64,000 nucleotides of DNA, taken from assembly GCF_014192015.1 (NCBI RefSeq), contig NZ_JACHXJ010000002.1:992001-1056000 (forward strand), in the 5' to 3' direction. Positions 33,791-42,046 of this stretch are shown here, in pieces (within the stretch, counting starts at the first letter, position 1; every line of letters starts with the position of its first letter). Both the position numbers and the translations under genes were made by a program. The notes below the pieces were generated by a model that had not been told where the DNA came from, made no database searches, and saw nothing but the letters and a program-made list of their open reading frames with translations. This DNA comes from Paenibacillus rhizosphaerae (lineage in GTDB: Bacteria > Bacillota > Bacilli > Paenibacillales > Paenibacillaceae).

Positions 33791-33805
33791 AACTTTCAGA
33801 AAAAA
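33791..33805 (+). promoter_or_regulatory. CodY-box-like sequence
   Basis: AACTTTCAGAAAAAA matches 12 of 15 positions of the CodY consensus AATTTTCWGAAAATT and ends 15 bp before the -35 of the opp promoter. CodY commonly controls peptide importers. Confidence 0.4.
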
Positions 33806-33811
33806 ACTTTT

Positions 33812-33849
33812 AGTTCTCTATTTACAGAACTCGAATTGGTTTCTATAAT
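33812..33849 (+). promoter_or_regulatory. SigA promoter of the opp operon with overlapping dyad
   Basis: TTTACA (33821-33826), 17 bp and TATAAT (33844-33849) form a strong promoter. AGTTCT (33812-33817) and AGAACT (33826-33831) are an inverted repeat straddling the -35. Confidence 0.7.
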
Positions 33850-33921
33850 AACGATATCATCTACAAATATAAATCATACTTAATTCATCGGAATGGTGAG
33901 CAAAAACGGGAGGTTATGATG

Positions 33922-35676
33922 ATGAAAAAAGGAGTGTACTTGCTAACTTCGCTGTTGATCGTTGGATCACTGCTGGTTACGGCATGCTCGAACAATAGTG
34001 ATAACGGGGGTTCATCCAGCGGAACGGCTCAAACGGAGCAGGGCGCGAAAGACACAACGGCCTCGTCCGATGCCGGAGGAACATCTGCACTGACCGAGCC
34101 TTATACGGCAGCCGACTTGTCCAAACTGCCCGATGTGGCCAAGCAGCGTACAGACACGATTATCGTGGCGCTGACCGATCCGAGCGGCGCGTTCACGCCT
34201 TATTTTACCCAGAGCGGATATGATGGCAACGTAAACTCTCTATTGTTCGGTTCGCTGGTGACGGTGGACGATCAGGGTTTGCCGGTCCCGGACCTGGCGG
34301 AGAAATGGGACATTTCCGAAGACCAGAAGACAATAACATATCATCTTCGGAAGGATCTGAAATTCAGCGACGGTTCACCAATGACGGCTGACGATGTGGC
34401 CTTTACGTGGACGATCCTGTTCGATCCGTCCTATGACGGCGACTCGATCATTCCGAGCACGATCGCGATCCAGGGAGCGCAGGATTACAAAGACGGCAAG
34501 GCGAAGAGCATTTCCGGCATCAAGGTCATCGACCCGCAGACGATTTCGGTCACGCTGGATAAACCGAACGCTACGGCGCTCGTTATGCTCGGCTCGAACA
34601 TTTTGTCCAAGGCATACTACGGCAAGGATTATAAATTCGGCGACCTGAGCTATATCAAAAATCTGCATCAGACACCGGTCGGCAACGGCCCATACAAGCT
34701 GGAAAAATTCATTCCGGGCCAGGAAGTCCGTTTTGTCGCCAATGAGAATTACTATAAAGGCAAACCGAAGACCGAGCACTTCATTTATAAAACGTCCGAA
34801 GGCGACGCTTGGCAGTACTTGGAGACGGGAGAGATCGACTATACCTCGTTCCCGGCCACAACCGAGAATATCGAGAAGCTGAAATCTCTCGGCTTCACGA
34901 ACATTTTGCCTTACACGGCCAGCAACTACGGTTACCTGCAGGTCAACCTGGAACACGAAGCGTTGAAGGATAAGAAAGTGCGCCAAGCGATTGCTTACGG
35001 CCTTGACCGTCAAAGCATTTACGTGGACGCCAACGAAGGTGCCGGGGCCGTAGCCAACATTCCGGCTCCGCCGATCTCCTGGGCTTACACCGAAGACGGC
35101 GTTAACCCGTACAAATTCGATACGGAAAAAGCCAAGCAGCTGCTGGACGAAGCCGGCTGGAAAGTGGGCGCCGGCGGTATCCGTGAGAAAGACGGCAAGA
35201 AGCTGACGATCCACTACCTGGGCTCGAAGAGCAAGCAGACGGATATCTTTATTCCGGTGGCTAAAGAGAACTTCCAGGCGATCGGCGTCGACTTCCAGCC
35301 GGAAGTGTTCGCCGACTTCAACTCCCTCGTGTCCAAAGTGGAGAGCGGAGATTACGATCTCGTATCCTTCTCGACTCCACTGCTGCAGGATCCGTCGGAC
35401 GGCGTCATGCAGTTTATTGACGGGGAAATCAAAGCCTACGACAATCCGAAGGTCAAAGAGCTCTATGACAAAGCGCTCGCGACTTCCGACATCGAAGAGC
35501 GCAAGGCCATCTACAAAGAGCTGTTCCAGCTGCTGAATGACGAGCTGCCGGTCATCTTCACGAACTACAAGAAGACGGTGTACGGGTACAACGGCCGCAT
35601 CGAGAACCTGAAGGTCAGCCCGTTCGTCGGACTTGCCAACAGCTTGCCTGACTGGTCGCTGAAGCCGGTACAATAA
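33922..35676 (+). CDS. oppA: Peptide ABC transporter substrate-binding lipoprotein (SBP_bac_5)
   Basis: This protein of about 584 residues has a lipoprotein signal ending SLLVTAC. Family 5 features include GLPVPDLAEKWDISEDQKTI, LRKDLKFSDGSPMTADDVAF and KKVRQAIAYGLDRQSIY. It delivers peptides to the OppBC channel, and the exact peptide size is unknown. Three consecutive ATGs occur (33916, 33919, 33922); the last is eight bases behind GGGAGG. It is the first gene of a full oppABCDF operon, separated from oppB by a strong hairpin. Confidence 0.92.
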   Translation: MKKGVYLLTSLLIVGSLLVTACSNNSDNGGSSSGTAQTEQGAKDTTASSDAGGTSALTEPYTAADLSKLPDVAKQRTDTIIVALTDPSGAFTPYFTQSGYDGNVNSLLFGSLVTVDDQGLPVPDLAEKWDISEDQKTITYHLRKDLKFSDGSPMTADDVAFTWTILFDPSYDGDSIIPSTIAIQGAQDYKDGKAKSISGIKVIDPQTISVTLDKPNATALVMLGSNILSKAYYGKDYKFGDLSYIKNLHQTPVGNGPYKLEKFIPGQEVRFVANENYYKGKPKTEHFIYKTSEGDAWQYLETGEIDYTSFPATTENIEKLKSLGFTNILPYTASNYGYLQVNLEHEALKDKKVRQAIAYGLDRQSIYVDANEGAGAVANIPAPPISWAYTEDGVNPYKFDTEKAKQLLDEAGWKVGAGGIREKDGKKLTIHYLGSKSKQTDIFIPVAKENFQAIGVDFQPEVFADFNSLVSKVESGDYDLVSFSTPLLQDPSDGVMQFIDGEIKAYDNPKVKELYDKALATSDIEERKAIYKELFQLLNDELPVIFTNYKKTVYGYNGRIENLKVSPFVGLANSLPDWSLKPVQ

Positions 35677-35696
35677 TCAGAAGGACCCACAATGGA

Positions 35697-35736
35697 GTCC
35701 CCCGACCGCGAAGCAGCCGCTTCAGCGGCGGGGGAC
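35697..35736 (+). repeat. Intercistronic hairpin between oppA and oppB
   Basis: GTCCCCCG (35697-35704) pairs with CGGGGGAC (35729-35736), with an inner CCGC/GCGG stem. No T tract follows, so it is more likely an RNA-stabilising or processing stem than a terminator. Confidence 0.75.
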
Positions 35737-35757
35737 CATGTAATTAGGAGGCGAATG

Positions 35758-36714
35758 ATGGGCACTTATTTGACGAAGCGTATCATTTACATGATCGTCA
35801 TCCTGTTTGCGGCATCCTTTTTGATCTTCAGCCTCTACGCGCTGACTCCAGGGGACTTCATCAGCAGCAACATCAAGCTGAGCCCGGAGCGTAAAGCAGA
35901 GTTAAGGGAGATTTACGGACTGAGCAAGCCGCTGCTGGAACGGTACGGCATATGGATGAACAACGTATTTCACGGAGATTTCGGTTTCTCGCTGGCGCAG
36001 CAGCAGCCGGTGCTGAAGCTGTTCAACCAGTATATTTGGAACTCCTTCCTGTTGGCGGTCATATCCACGTTTTTGACCTGGGTCATCGCCGTGATTATCG
36101 GAGTTGTTTCCGCTTATAAGCAGTATTCCTGGTTCGATACGATCGTGATGGTGGCCATTTTTGCCGCCATGTCGATCCCTTCCTTCTTTATCGGCTTGTT
36201 CCTGATCAAGATTCTGGCCGTCGATCTGAAATGGCTCCCGCCGGGCGGAATGTTAACGACGGGAAGCAACGCGACCGGCTGGGCTTATATTAAGGAAGTC
36301 ATTCATCACATGACGCTGCCTGTGATCGTTATGACGCTGCTCGGCGTCGGCTCGCTGACGCGCTATTTCCGCAGCAATATGATCGACGTCATCAAACAGG
36401 ATTATATCCGCACGGCCCGGGCGAAAGGGTTGAAAGAGGACAAGGTTCTGTTCAGGCACGCTCTGCGCAATGCGCTGCTGCCGGCTATCACCCTGGTTGG
36501 CTTTGAACTGCCGGCCCTGTTCGGTGGATCGATTATTATCGAAAAAATCTTTAACTGGCCGGGGATCGGCCAGCTGTATATGCAGTCCTTCAGCCTGCGG
36601 GATTATCCGCTGCTCATGGGCTTCACGATGCTGCTGGCGATTCTGACGGTCATCGGCACGCTGCTCTCGGATGTGCTCTATCACATTGCCGATCCGCGCG
36701 TGCGGCTGCATTAG
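35758..36714 (+). CDS. oppB: Peptide ABC transporter permease OppB/DppB-like
   Basis: This protein of about 318 residues has an N-terminal helix (IIYMIVILFAASFLIFSLYA), a DppB-type N-terminal extension and six helices in total. The cytoplasmic EAA-like loop is IKQDYIRTARAKGLKEDKVL (about 215-235). The C-terminal PALFGGSIIIEKIFNWPGIG segment is characteristic of the OppB/DppB group. The ATG at 35758 is six bases from AGGAGG. It forms the channel together with OppC. Confidence 0.93.
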   Translation: MGTYLTKRIIYMIVILFAASFLIFSLYALTPGDFISSNIKLSPERKAELREIYGLSKPLLERYGIWMNNVFHGDFGFSLAQQQPVLKLFNQYIWNSFLLAVISTFLTWVIAVIIGVVSAYKQYSWFDTIVMVAIFAAMSIPSFFIGLFLIKILAVDLKWLPPGGMLTTGSNATGWAYIKEVIHHMTLPVIVMTLLGVGSLTRYFRSNMIDVIKQDYIRTARAKGLKEDKVLFRHALRNALLPAITLVGFELPALFGGSIIIEKIFNWPGIGQLYMQSFSLRDYPLLMGFTMLLAILTVIGTLLSDVLYHIADPRVRLH

Positions 36715-36729
36715 GGAGGGGAGACGCAA

Positions 36730-37659
36730 ATGGCTATCCATAGCACACCAGTCACCGATGCCGTTCCGGCAGCAAAAACGACGCCGAAGTCTTCCTCCTT
36801 ATTCAAACAGTCGATGCGGAGGCTGCTGCGTAACAAGCTGGCGATTTTCGGACTTGCCGTCGTGGTCATCATGTTTATCGCTTGTTTCCTGGGACCCGTA
36901 TTTTCGCCTTATGCCGATAACAAGATTCATATGAACGTGATGAACAAAGCGCCGAGCATGAAGCACTGGCTCGGAACCGATGCCTTGGGCCGTGACGTGC
37001 TTACGCGGGTGCTCCAGGCCGGACGCATTTCCTTGACGGTAGGTCTGGCATCCATGTTTCTATCCGTGTTTATCGGCGCGCTGCTTGGCGCGATCGCCGG
37101 TTACTACCGGGGGATCGTGGACCAAATCATTATGCGGATCGCCGACTTGCTCCTGACCATTCCGGGACTGCCGCTGCTGTTTATTTTCGGCGCGCTGCTG
37201 TCGGAGTGGAAGGTGCCGACGAATTACCGGATGTATATCGTTATGCTGATGCTCGGTCTCGTCAACTGGCCGGGGCTTGCCCGGATGGTCCGGGGGCAGA
37301 TGCTCAGCCTTCGCGAGCGTGAATTCATGCAGGCCGCCGTGGTGCTCGGTCTGCGCGACCGCCGCAAGCTGTTCAACCACCTGCTGCCGAATATCGTTCC
37401 GCTCCTGATCGTTATTGCGACGCTCAATATCGGTGGATCGATCCTCAGCGAGTCGGTGCTCAGCTTCTTCGGCCTAGGCGTCATGCCGCCGACGCCGACA
37501 TGGGGGAATATGATCGACGCGGCGAACAATCTGATCGATTTTCAGGAGCATCCATGGCTGTGGATTCCTCCAGGATTCTCTATTTTTATCACGGTAATTG
37601 CCATCAATATATTTGGAGACGGACTCCGGGATGTGCTGGATCCCAAACAGAAGAGGTAG
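36730..37659 (+). CDS. oppC: Peptide ABC transporter permease OppC/DppC-like
   Basis: This 309-residue permease has the OppC N-terminal domain (LLRNKLAIFGLAVVVIMF), the HWLGTDALGRDVLTRVLQAG segment that defines the group, six helices, and the EAA-like loop FMQAAVVLGLRDRRKLFNHL. Its start is 15 bp after the oppB stop behind GGGAGGGGAG. It pairs with OppB. Confidence 0.94.
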   Translation: MAIHSTPVTDAVPAAKTTPKSSSLFKQSMRRLLRNKLAIFGLAVVVIMFIACFLGPVFSPYADNKIHMNVMNKAPSMKHWLGTDALGRDVLTRVLQAGRISLTVGLASMFLSVFIGALLGAIAGYYRGIVDQIIMRIADLLLTIPGLPLLFIFGALLSEWKVPTNYRMYIVMLMLGLVNWPGLARMVRGQMLSLREREFMQAAVVLGLRDRRKLFNHLLPNIVPLLIVIATLNIGGSILSESVLSFFGLGVMPPTPTWGNMIDAANNLIDFQEHPWLWIPPGFSIFITVIAINIFGDGLRDVLDPKQKR

Positions 37660-37673
37660 GTGAACAGCGTTCT

Positions 37674-38657
37674 ATGAAAGATCTCATTAAAATCGACCAT
37701 CTGCGCACGCATTTCTTCAGCGACAAAAACGTAGTTAAAGCCGTAAATGACGTCAGTCTGCGCGTCCGGGAAGGCGAAACGGTATGCGTCGTCGGCGAAT
37801 CGGGCTGCGGTAAAAGCGTAACCGCCATGTCCATCATGGGTCTGATTGAGGAACCGGGAGGCAAAGTGGTCGGCGGAAGTATCGAGTTTGACGGCCGGGA
37901 CCTGCTGAAGCTCAGCAAAAACGAGCTGCGTACGATCCGCGGGAATGACATCTCCATGATCTTTCAGGAGCCGATGTCTTCGCTGAACCCGGTTCTGAAA
38001 ATTGGACAGCAGATTATGGAGCCGCTTATTGTACATCAGAAGCTGAGCAAGAAGGAAGCCCGCGCCCGTGCGATCGAGCTGATCGAGCAGGTGGGGATCT
38101 CACGGGCGGAGCAAATCGCCGATTCCTATCCGCATGAACTGAGCGGCGGCATGCTGCAGCGGATCATGATCGCGATTGCGATTTCGTGCGGTCCGAAGCT
38201 GCTGATCGCCGATGAGCCGACGACGGCACTGGACGTCACCATTCAGGCTCAAATTCTGGATATGCTGCGCGAGTTCAAGAAGAAGTCGAACATGTCCATG
38301 ATGCTGATTACCCACGATCTGGGCGTCGTGGCCGAAATGGCGGATTACGTCGTTGTTATGTATGCCGGTAAAGTCGTGGAAGAAGGCGAAGTGGTGAAGC
38401 TGTTTGAGTCGCCGAAGCATCCGTACACGCAGGGGCTGCTGAAGTCCAAGCCGATCATTAATCAGCGTCAGGATGAGCTCTATTCAATCCCGGGGCAGGT
38501 GCCGAATCCGCTGGATCTGACCGATTCATGCTATTTCCACGACCGCTGTGCGCACTGCATGGACATTTGCAGAACCAAGCAGCCGGTGCTTAAGGGAGTC
38601 GCGGATCAGCAAAAAGCCGCTTGCTGGCTGTACGAGGAGGCGGTCGTTCATGTCTGA
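37674..38657 (+). CDS. oppD: Peptide ABC transporter ATP-binding protein OppD-like
   Basis: This 327-residue ATPase has Walker A GESGCGKS, signature LSGGMLQR, Walker B LLIADEPTTALD and the H-loop ITHDLGVV. The Opp/Dpp C-terminal domain follows, with Cys-rich CYFHDRCAHCMDIC that in this family can hold an iron-sulfur cluster. The start at 37674 is about 10 bases after AGGTGA and matches the family N-terminus. It overlaps oppF by 8 bp. Confidence 0.94.
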   Translation: MKDLIKIDHLRTHFFSDKNVVKAVNDVSLRVREGETVCVVGESGCGKSVTAMSIMGLIEEPGGKVVGGSIEFDGRDLLKLSKNELRTIRGNDISMIFQEPMSSLNPVLKIGQQIMEPLIVHQKLSKKEARARAIELIEQVGISRAEQIADSYPHELSGGMLQRIMIAIAISCGPKLLIADEPTTALDVTIQAQILDMLREFKKKSNMSMMLITHDLGVVAEMADYVVVMYAGKVVEEGEVVKLFESPKHPYTQGLLKSKPIINQRQDELYSIPGQVPNPLDLTDSCYFHDRCAHCMDICRTKQPVLKGVADQQKAACWLYEEAVVHV

Positions 38658-39615
38658 TGCATTGCTTGAAATCAGCCATTTGAAAAAATATTTTCCGATC
38701 CATAAAGGTCTGCTGAACCGCACCGTCGGTCACGTGAAGGCCGTAGATGATATCAGCATTACGATCCGGCCGGGCGAAACGTTCGGGTTGGTCGGCGAGT
38801 CCGGCAGCGGCAAAAGCACGGTTGGCCGCACAGCCATCCGCCTGATCGAGAAGACGTCAGGGGAGGTCAAGTTCAAGGGCATTAATATCTACGACCTCCC
38901 TCCCGAGGAGCTGCGCAAGCTCCGGCCGAGCATGCAGCTGATTTTTCAGGATCCGTACAGTTCCCTGAACCCGCGGATCCGCGTCGGAGACGCCATCGGC
39001 GAAGCGCTGCTGGATCACGGCTTGGTGCCGAAAGCGGAGATTCGCGACCGGGTATTGGAGGTACTTCAATCCTGCGGATTGTCCTCCTATCATATCGACC
39101 GGTTTCCGCATGAGTTTTCGGGCGGGCAGCGGCAGCGGATCGGAATAGCCCGGGCACTGGTGCTCAATCCGGATCTCATTATTGCCGATGAGCCCGTTTC
39201 CGCGCTGGATGTATCCATTCAAGCGCAAATCATCAACCTGTTCCGCAAGCTGCAGGAAACCCGCGGACTGGCATACTTGTTCATTTCCCACGACCTGAGT
39301 GTCGTGGAGCATTTATGCACGCGGATCGGCGTCATGTACCTGGGCTCCATGGTCGAGACGGCGACCCGGGATGAGCTGTTTAAAAATCCGCTGCATCCCT
39401 ATACGAAGGCGCTGCTGTCGGCCGTGCCGATACCGATTCCCAAGCTGAAGCGGGAGCGCATCGTGCTTAAGGGCGACATTCCGAGCCCTTCCAATCCGCC
39501 TTCGGGCTGCAAGTTCCATACGCGCTGCCCGTTTGCCGTGGCCCGCTGCAAAGAAGAGGTGCCGGAGTTCCGCGATGCAGGCGGCGGTCATTTCGTGGCC
39601 TGTCATCTAGTGTAA
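38650..39615 (+). CDS. oppF: Peptide ABC transporter ATP-binding protein OppF-like
   Basis: This 321-residue ATPase partner of OppD begins EISHLKKYFPIHKGLLNRTVG, typical of OppF. Walker A is GESGSGKST, the signature FSGGQRQRIGIA and Walker B LIIADEPVSALD. The C-terminal FHTRCPFAVARC Cys pattern is present. It starts inside the end of oppD (8-bp overlap) with GAGGAGG eight bases before, so translation is coupled. A perfect terminator ends the operon. Confidence 0.95.
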   Translation: MSDALLEISHLKKYFPIHKGLLNRTVGHVKAVDDISITIRPGETFGLVGESGSGKSTVGRTAIRLIEKTSGEVKFKGINIYDLPPEELRKLRPSMQLIFQDPYSSLNPRIRVGDAIGEALLDHGLVPKAEIRDRVLEVLQSCGLSSYHIDRFPHEFSGGQRQRIGIARALVLNPDLIIADEPVSALDVSIQAQIINLFRKLQETRGLAYLFISHDLSVVEHLCTRIGVMYLGSMVETATRDELFKNPLHPYTKALLSAVPIPIPKLKRERIVLKGDIPSPSNPPSGCKFHTRCPFAVARCKEEVPEFRDAGGGHFVACHLV

Positions 39616-39637
39616 CTGCCCCTTGTTAGGGGAAGGG

Positions 39638-39671
39638 AAACCCCCGTTTCGATCGAAACGGGGGTTTTTTA
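39638..39671 (+). terminator. Rho-independent terminator of the opp operon
   Basis: A perfect palindrome AAACCCCCGTTTCGA/TCGAAACGGGGGTTT, then T residues. Confidence 0.95.
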
Positions 39672-39723
39672 GTGCTTTTAATGAAAATGTGAGAAAAAAG
39701 CAAAGAAAATGATGAAAAAATGA

Positions 39724-39750
39724 TGAAACCTATGAAAGGAGGGCGCCGTT
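39724..39750 (+). promoter_or_regulatory. ECF-type promoter before the small secreted protein
   Basis: TGAAAC (39724-39729), 17 bp and CGTT (39747-39750) resemble extracytoplasmic-function promoters (GAAAC and CGTA/CGTT). The only ECF sigma gene in the window lies about 2 kb away. A TTTCC-TAAA-GGAAA stem near 39771-39784 may partly cover the ribosome binding site. Confidence 0.45.
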
Positions 39751-39794
39751 AATAGTAGTGTAATTCAATATTTCCTAAAGGAAAGGTGAGAGTC

Positions 39795-40310
39795 ATGACG
39801 AAGAAATGGATCAACCACAAACTGCTAGCCATTATTGCCGCCACTACCGTACTCAGTATGCTTCTCGCGACCGGGGCGGGTGCCGAACCAGCCGGAGCCG
39901 ATGATGCGGACATTTCCGCAGCCGCCGTGAAAGAACCGGGAGCTTTGACAACTCCTCCACCGCCTGAACCTTTCATCATGAGCTTTGCGTCCTTCACATA
40001 CTTGAACAACTGCTACGCCTCGGCCTCCCTCGTGAACAGCAAAACCGTTGCTTTGAAGGCCAGTACTTACGCCAAACAGAGCGTTGACAAGATCGGTGTC
40101 GATCTGACCCTGCAGCGCTGGACCGGATCCGCATGGGTCGATATGGAAACGAGACCGTTCTTGAACACTGGAAACAGTTATGTATCCGGGGATTACAACG
40201 GTACCGTGGCCACGGGATATTATTACCGCGCCAAAGCCTATCATACCGTATATCAAGGATCTGCTTTCGAACAGACCACCACGTATTCCCAACAAGTGTT
40301 GGCCAAATAG
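39795..40310 (+). CDS. Small secreted protein, DUF6147-like
   Basis: This protein of about 171 residues has a signal peptide (about 1-30, ending GAGAEP). A Pro-rich spacer and a beta-rich domain of about 110 residues follow, with YLNNCYASASLVNSKTVALK, VGVDLTLQRWTGSAWVDMET-like strands and SGDYNGTVATGYYYRAKAYH. It resembles the DUF6147 family of secreted Firmicutes proteins, whose function is unknown. It starts at ATG 39795 behind GAAAGGTGAG. It converges on an ECF anti-sigma/sigma pair and carries an ECF-like promoter. Confidence 0.8.
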   Translation: MTKKWINHKLLAIIAATTVLSMLLATGAGAEPAGADDADISAAAVKEPGALTTPPPPEPFIMSFASFTYLNNCYASASLVNSKTVALKASTYAKQSVDKIGVDLTLQRWTGSAWVDMETRPFLNTGNSYVSGDYNGTVATGYYYRAKAYHTVYQGSAFEQTTTYSQQVLAK

Positions 40311-40320
40311 GATAACAAAT

Positions 40321-40352
40321 ACAAAGTGACCGCCCGCAGGCGGTCACTTTGT
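40321..40352. terminator. Bidirectional terminator hairpin
   Basis: ACAAAGTGACCGCC and GGCGGTCACTTTGT form a perfect 14-bp stem between convergent genes. Confidence 0.8.
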
Positions 40353-40390
40353 GATCAACGTTGAATATGGATATGCCGATAAATCTATTA

Positions 40391-41197
40391 TTAAGGAAGA
40401 GTTTCGACCAAGTTGAGAATTTCCTCTTTACTGGCCGTCGCCACGATGTTCAGCTGCACCTTATTATATTTCATGATCAGCGAATTCATGTTGCTTTCGG
40501 TGTAATAGGCTTCATAACCGTTTTTGAGCTTGATCTTGACAGGCTCTCCGTTCGTGAAGTAGCCTGTGCTTGAATTCGGGAGAATCCGGCTCACGGTAAT
40601 AAACAGATTATCGTCTTCCTTTGGCCCAGTATAAAGCATGGTAATCTCGTTATATTTCTTTGTTTCCAGATCCTTTGCTATAACGGTGGATTCCTTGAAA
40701 TGATAACGCTCGGGAATACGGCCGCTAAAATCCGGAATGGTAAAGCTCAACTCTTTCTGCACTTCGCTGAGCGGGCGCGTTGTTGGTACACCCTGTTCCG
40801 AAGAAATGATTTTTCCATCCCCTGGCGGCGGTTCCGGCTCCCCGTCCAGATAATTTGGCGGGGGAGGGGTTTTCGCAATGCCTTCTGCAGACTGCTCGTC
40901 TTGGAAGACCACATTCTTAACGCCATCACCCAAGTCGACGATAGAGTCAATCAGTGGAGAAATCGCCTTCGTCACGGCTGTGGAACTGAAAATGACCGCG
41001 CCGGCCACAAAAGATGCGGCTACCACGCCGCCAAGCTGCAGGTGCCGTTTACGTCTGTGGGAACGGTTCACTTCGTTAAGCCGGGCCTGAACCTTATTCC
41101 ATGATGCCTTCTTGCTATCTTCGGACGTCAAGGAAGTTGAAGAGGCTGCCTTCTCGAAGGCGGAATCAAACCATTCTTCAAATTTTTCGCTTTTCAT
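40391..41197 (-). CDS. Anti-sigma factor with DUF4367-type extracellular domain
   Basis: This 268-residue single-pass membrane protein has a cytoplasmic N-terminus (1-52, basic, ends RSHRRKRHL), one helix (about 53-78, GGVVAASFVAGAVIFSSTAV) and an extracellular part with a Pro-rich stretch. The C-terminus is DUF4367-like (about 190-268, ITVSRILPNSSTGYF). This layout fits an anti-sigma factor holding the ECF sigma encoded just upstream. The two genes overlap by 20 bp, so production is coupled. The extracellular trigger is unknown. Confidence 0.82.
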   Translation of the reverse strand: MKSEKFEEWFDSAFEKAASSTSLTSEDSKKASWNKVQARLNEVNRSHRRKRHLQLGGVVAASFVAGAVIFSSTAVTKAISPLIDSIVDLGDGVKNVVFQDEQSAEGIAKTPPPPNYLDGEPEPPPGDGKIISSEQGVPTTRPLSEVQKELSFTIPDFSGRIPERYHFKESTVIAKDLETKKYNEITMLYTGPKEDDNLFITVSRILPNSSTGYFTNGEPVKIKLKNGYEAYYTESNMNSLIMKYNKVQLNIVATASKEEILNLVETLP

Positions 41198-41765
41198 CCT
41201 TTACCCCCCACTCCTTAAAGAGCATTTTCTTGATACTTTCGCGTGCCCGGTACAGACGTTGTTTGACGGCATCCTCGGTAACTTCAAGCAGATCGGCGAT
41301 TTCCCGGTACGACAAGCCCTTTCGCCAGCGATACTCGACCAGAACCCGGTATTCCGGTTTCAGTTCCCTTAAATACTGGACAATCGATTCTTCCATAAAC
41401 TTCGTTTCTATCGTATTTTCGATCGACACCGTCGGCTGCGCAATCTCTTCTTTATACATAAAGACACCTTCGACATCGACTTGGTTACGGTATTTTTTAT
41501 TTTTTCGCAAATAATTTATGGTCGTGTTACGTGTAACGACCTTAAGCCAGGCCTTCAGCTTGGCTTCATTCTCAAACACGGGTTTGCTCTTGATAATTTT
41601 AATGAAAGCATCCTGGATAATATCTTCCACCACGGAATGGTTTTTCACGATATACATGATCATGCCGTAGGCATAATCATAGTACTCATAATAGATTTCT
41701 TCCTGTAAATCCCGGCTGAGATCGTTGTAATCCGTAGACACAAGAAGCCGGATCATGTTCGGCAT
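41178..41765 (-). CDS. ECF-type RNA polymerase sigma factor
   Basis: This 195-residue protein has sigma-70 region 2 (about 20-90; DIIQDAFIKIIKSKPVFENE, WLKVVTRNTTINYLRK). Region 4 (about 125-185) has the HTH LSYREIADLLEVTEDAVKQRL. The lack of regions 1 and 3 makes it an extracytoplasmic-function sigma. Its gene overlaps that of the membrane anti-sigma protein. The nearby secreted-protein gene has an ECF-like promoter and may be a target. Confidence 0.92.
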   Translation of the reverse strand: MPNMIRLLVSTDYNDLSRDLQEEIYYEYYDYAYGMIMYIVKNHSVVEDIIQDAFIKIIKSKPVFENEAKLKAWLKVVTRNTTINYLRKNKKYRNQVDVEGVFMYKEEIAQPTVSIENTIETKFMEESIVQYLRELKPEYRVLVEYRWRKGLSYREIADLLEVTEDAVKQRLYRARESIKKMLFKEWGVKDEKRKI

Positions 41766-42011
41766 GGTTTTCCCCTCTTTCCCATTCGCCCGTCTCTCGT
41801 CTGTTTTATCTCATCTTTCCCATTTTACATGATATGTCCAGTTTAGCCTATTCCTTCATGTAAAAAGGACAAGGTAGGAACAGCGTGAATCAGGCTGATA
41901 TAGCCCCTTTTTTTTTCGAAAAAGACGCCAGATCGGACGATTTCAGCATAGGGTGTGCCAAAAACGGCGGTGAACGATTTTACAAATAAGGCTGCGAACA
42001 GGTAAGATTCA

Positions 42012-42030
42012 GCACATATCAACAATGTGC
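42012..42030 (+). promoter_or_regulatory. Inverted repeat just before the tandem KdpD gene
   Basis: GCACAT-N7-ATGTGC lies 17 bp before the coding start. It can form a small stem next to the ribosome binding site or be an operator. The remaining 41766-42011 is AT-rich, with a T9 run and no gene. Confidence 0.35.
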
Positions 42031-42046
42031 GGAAGGGGCAGGGGCC

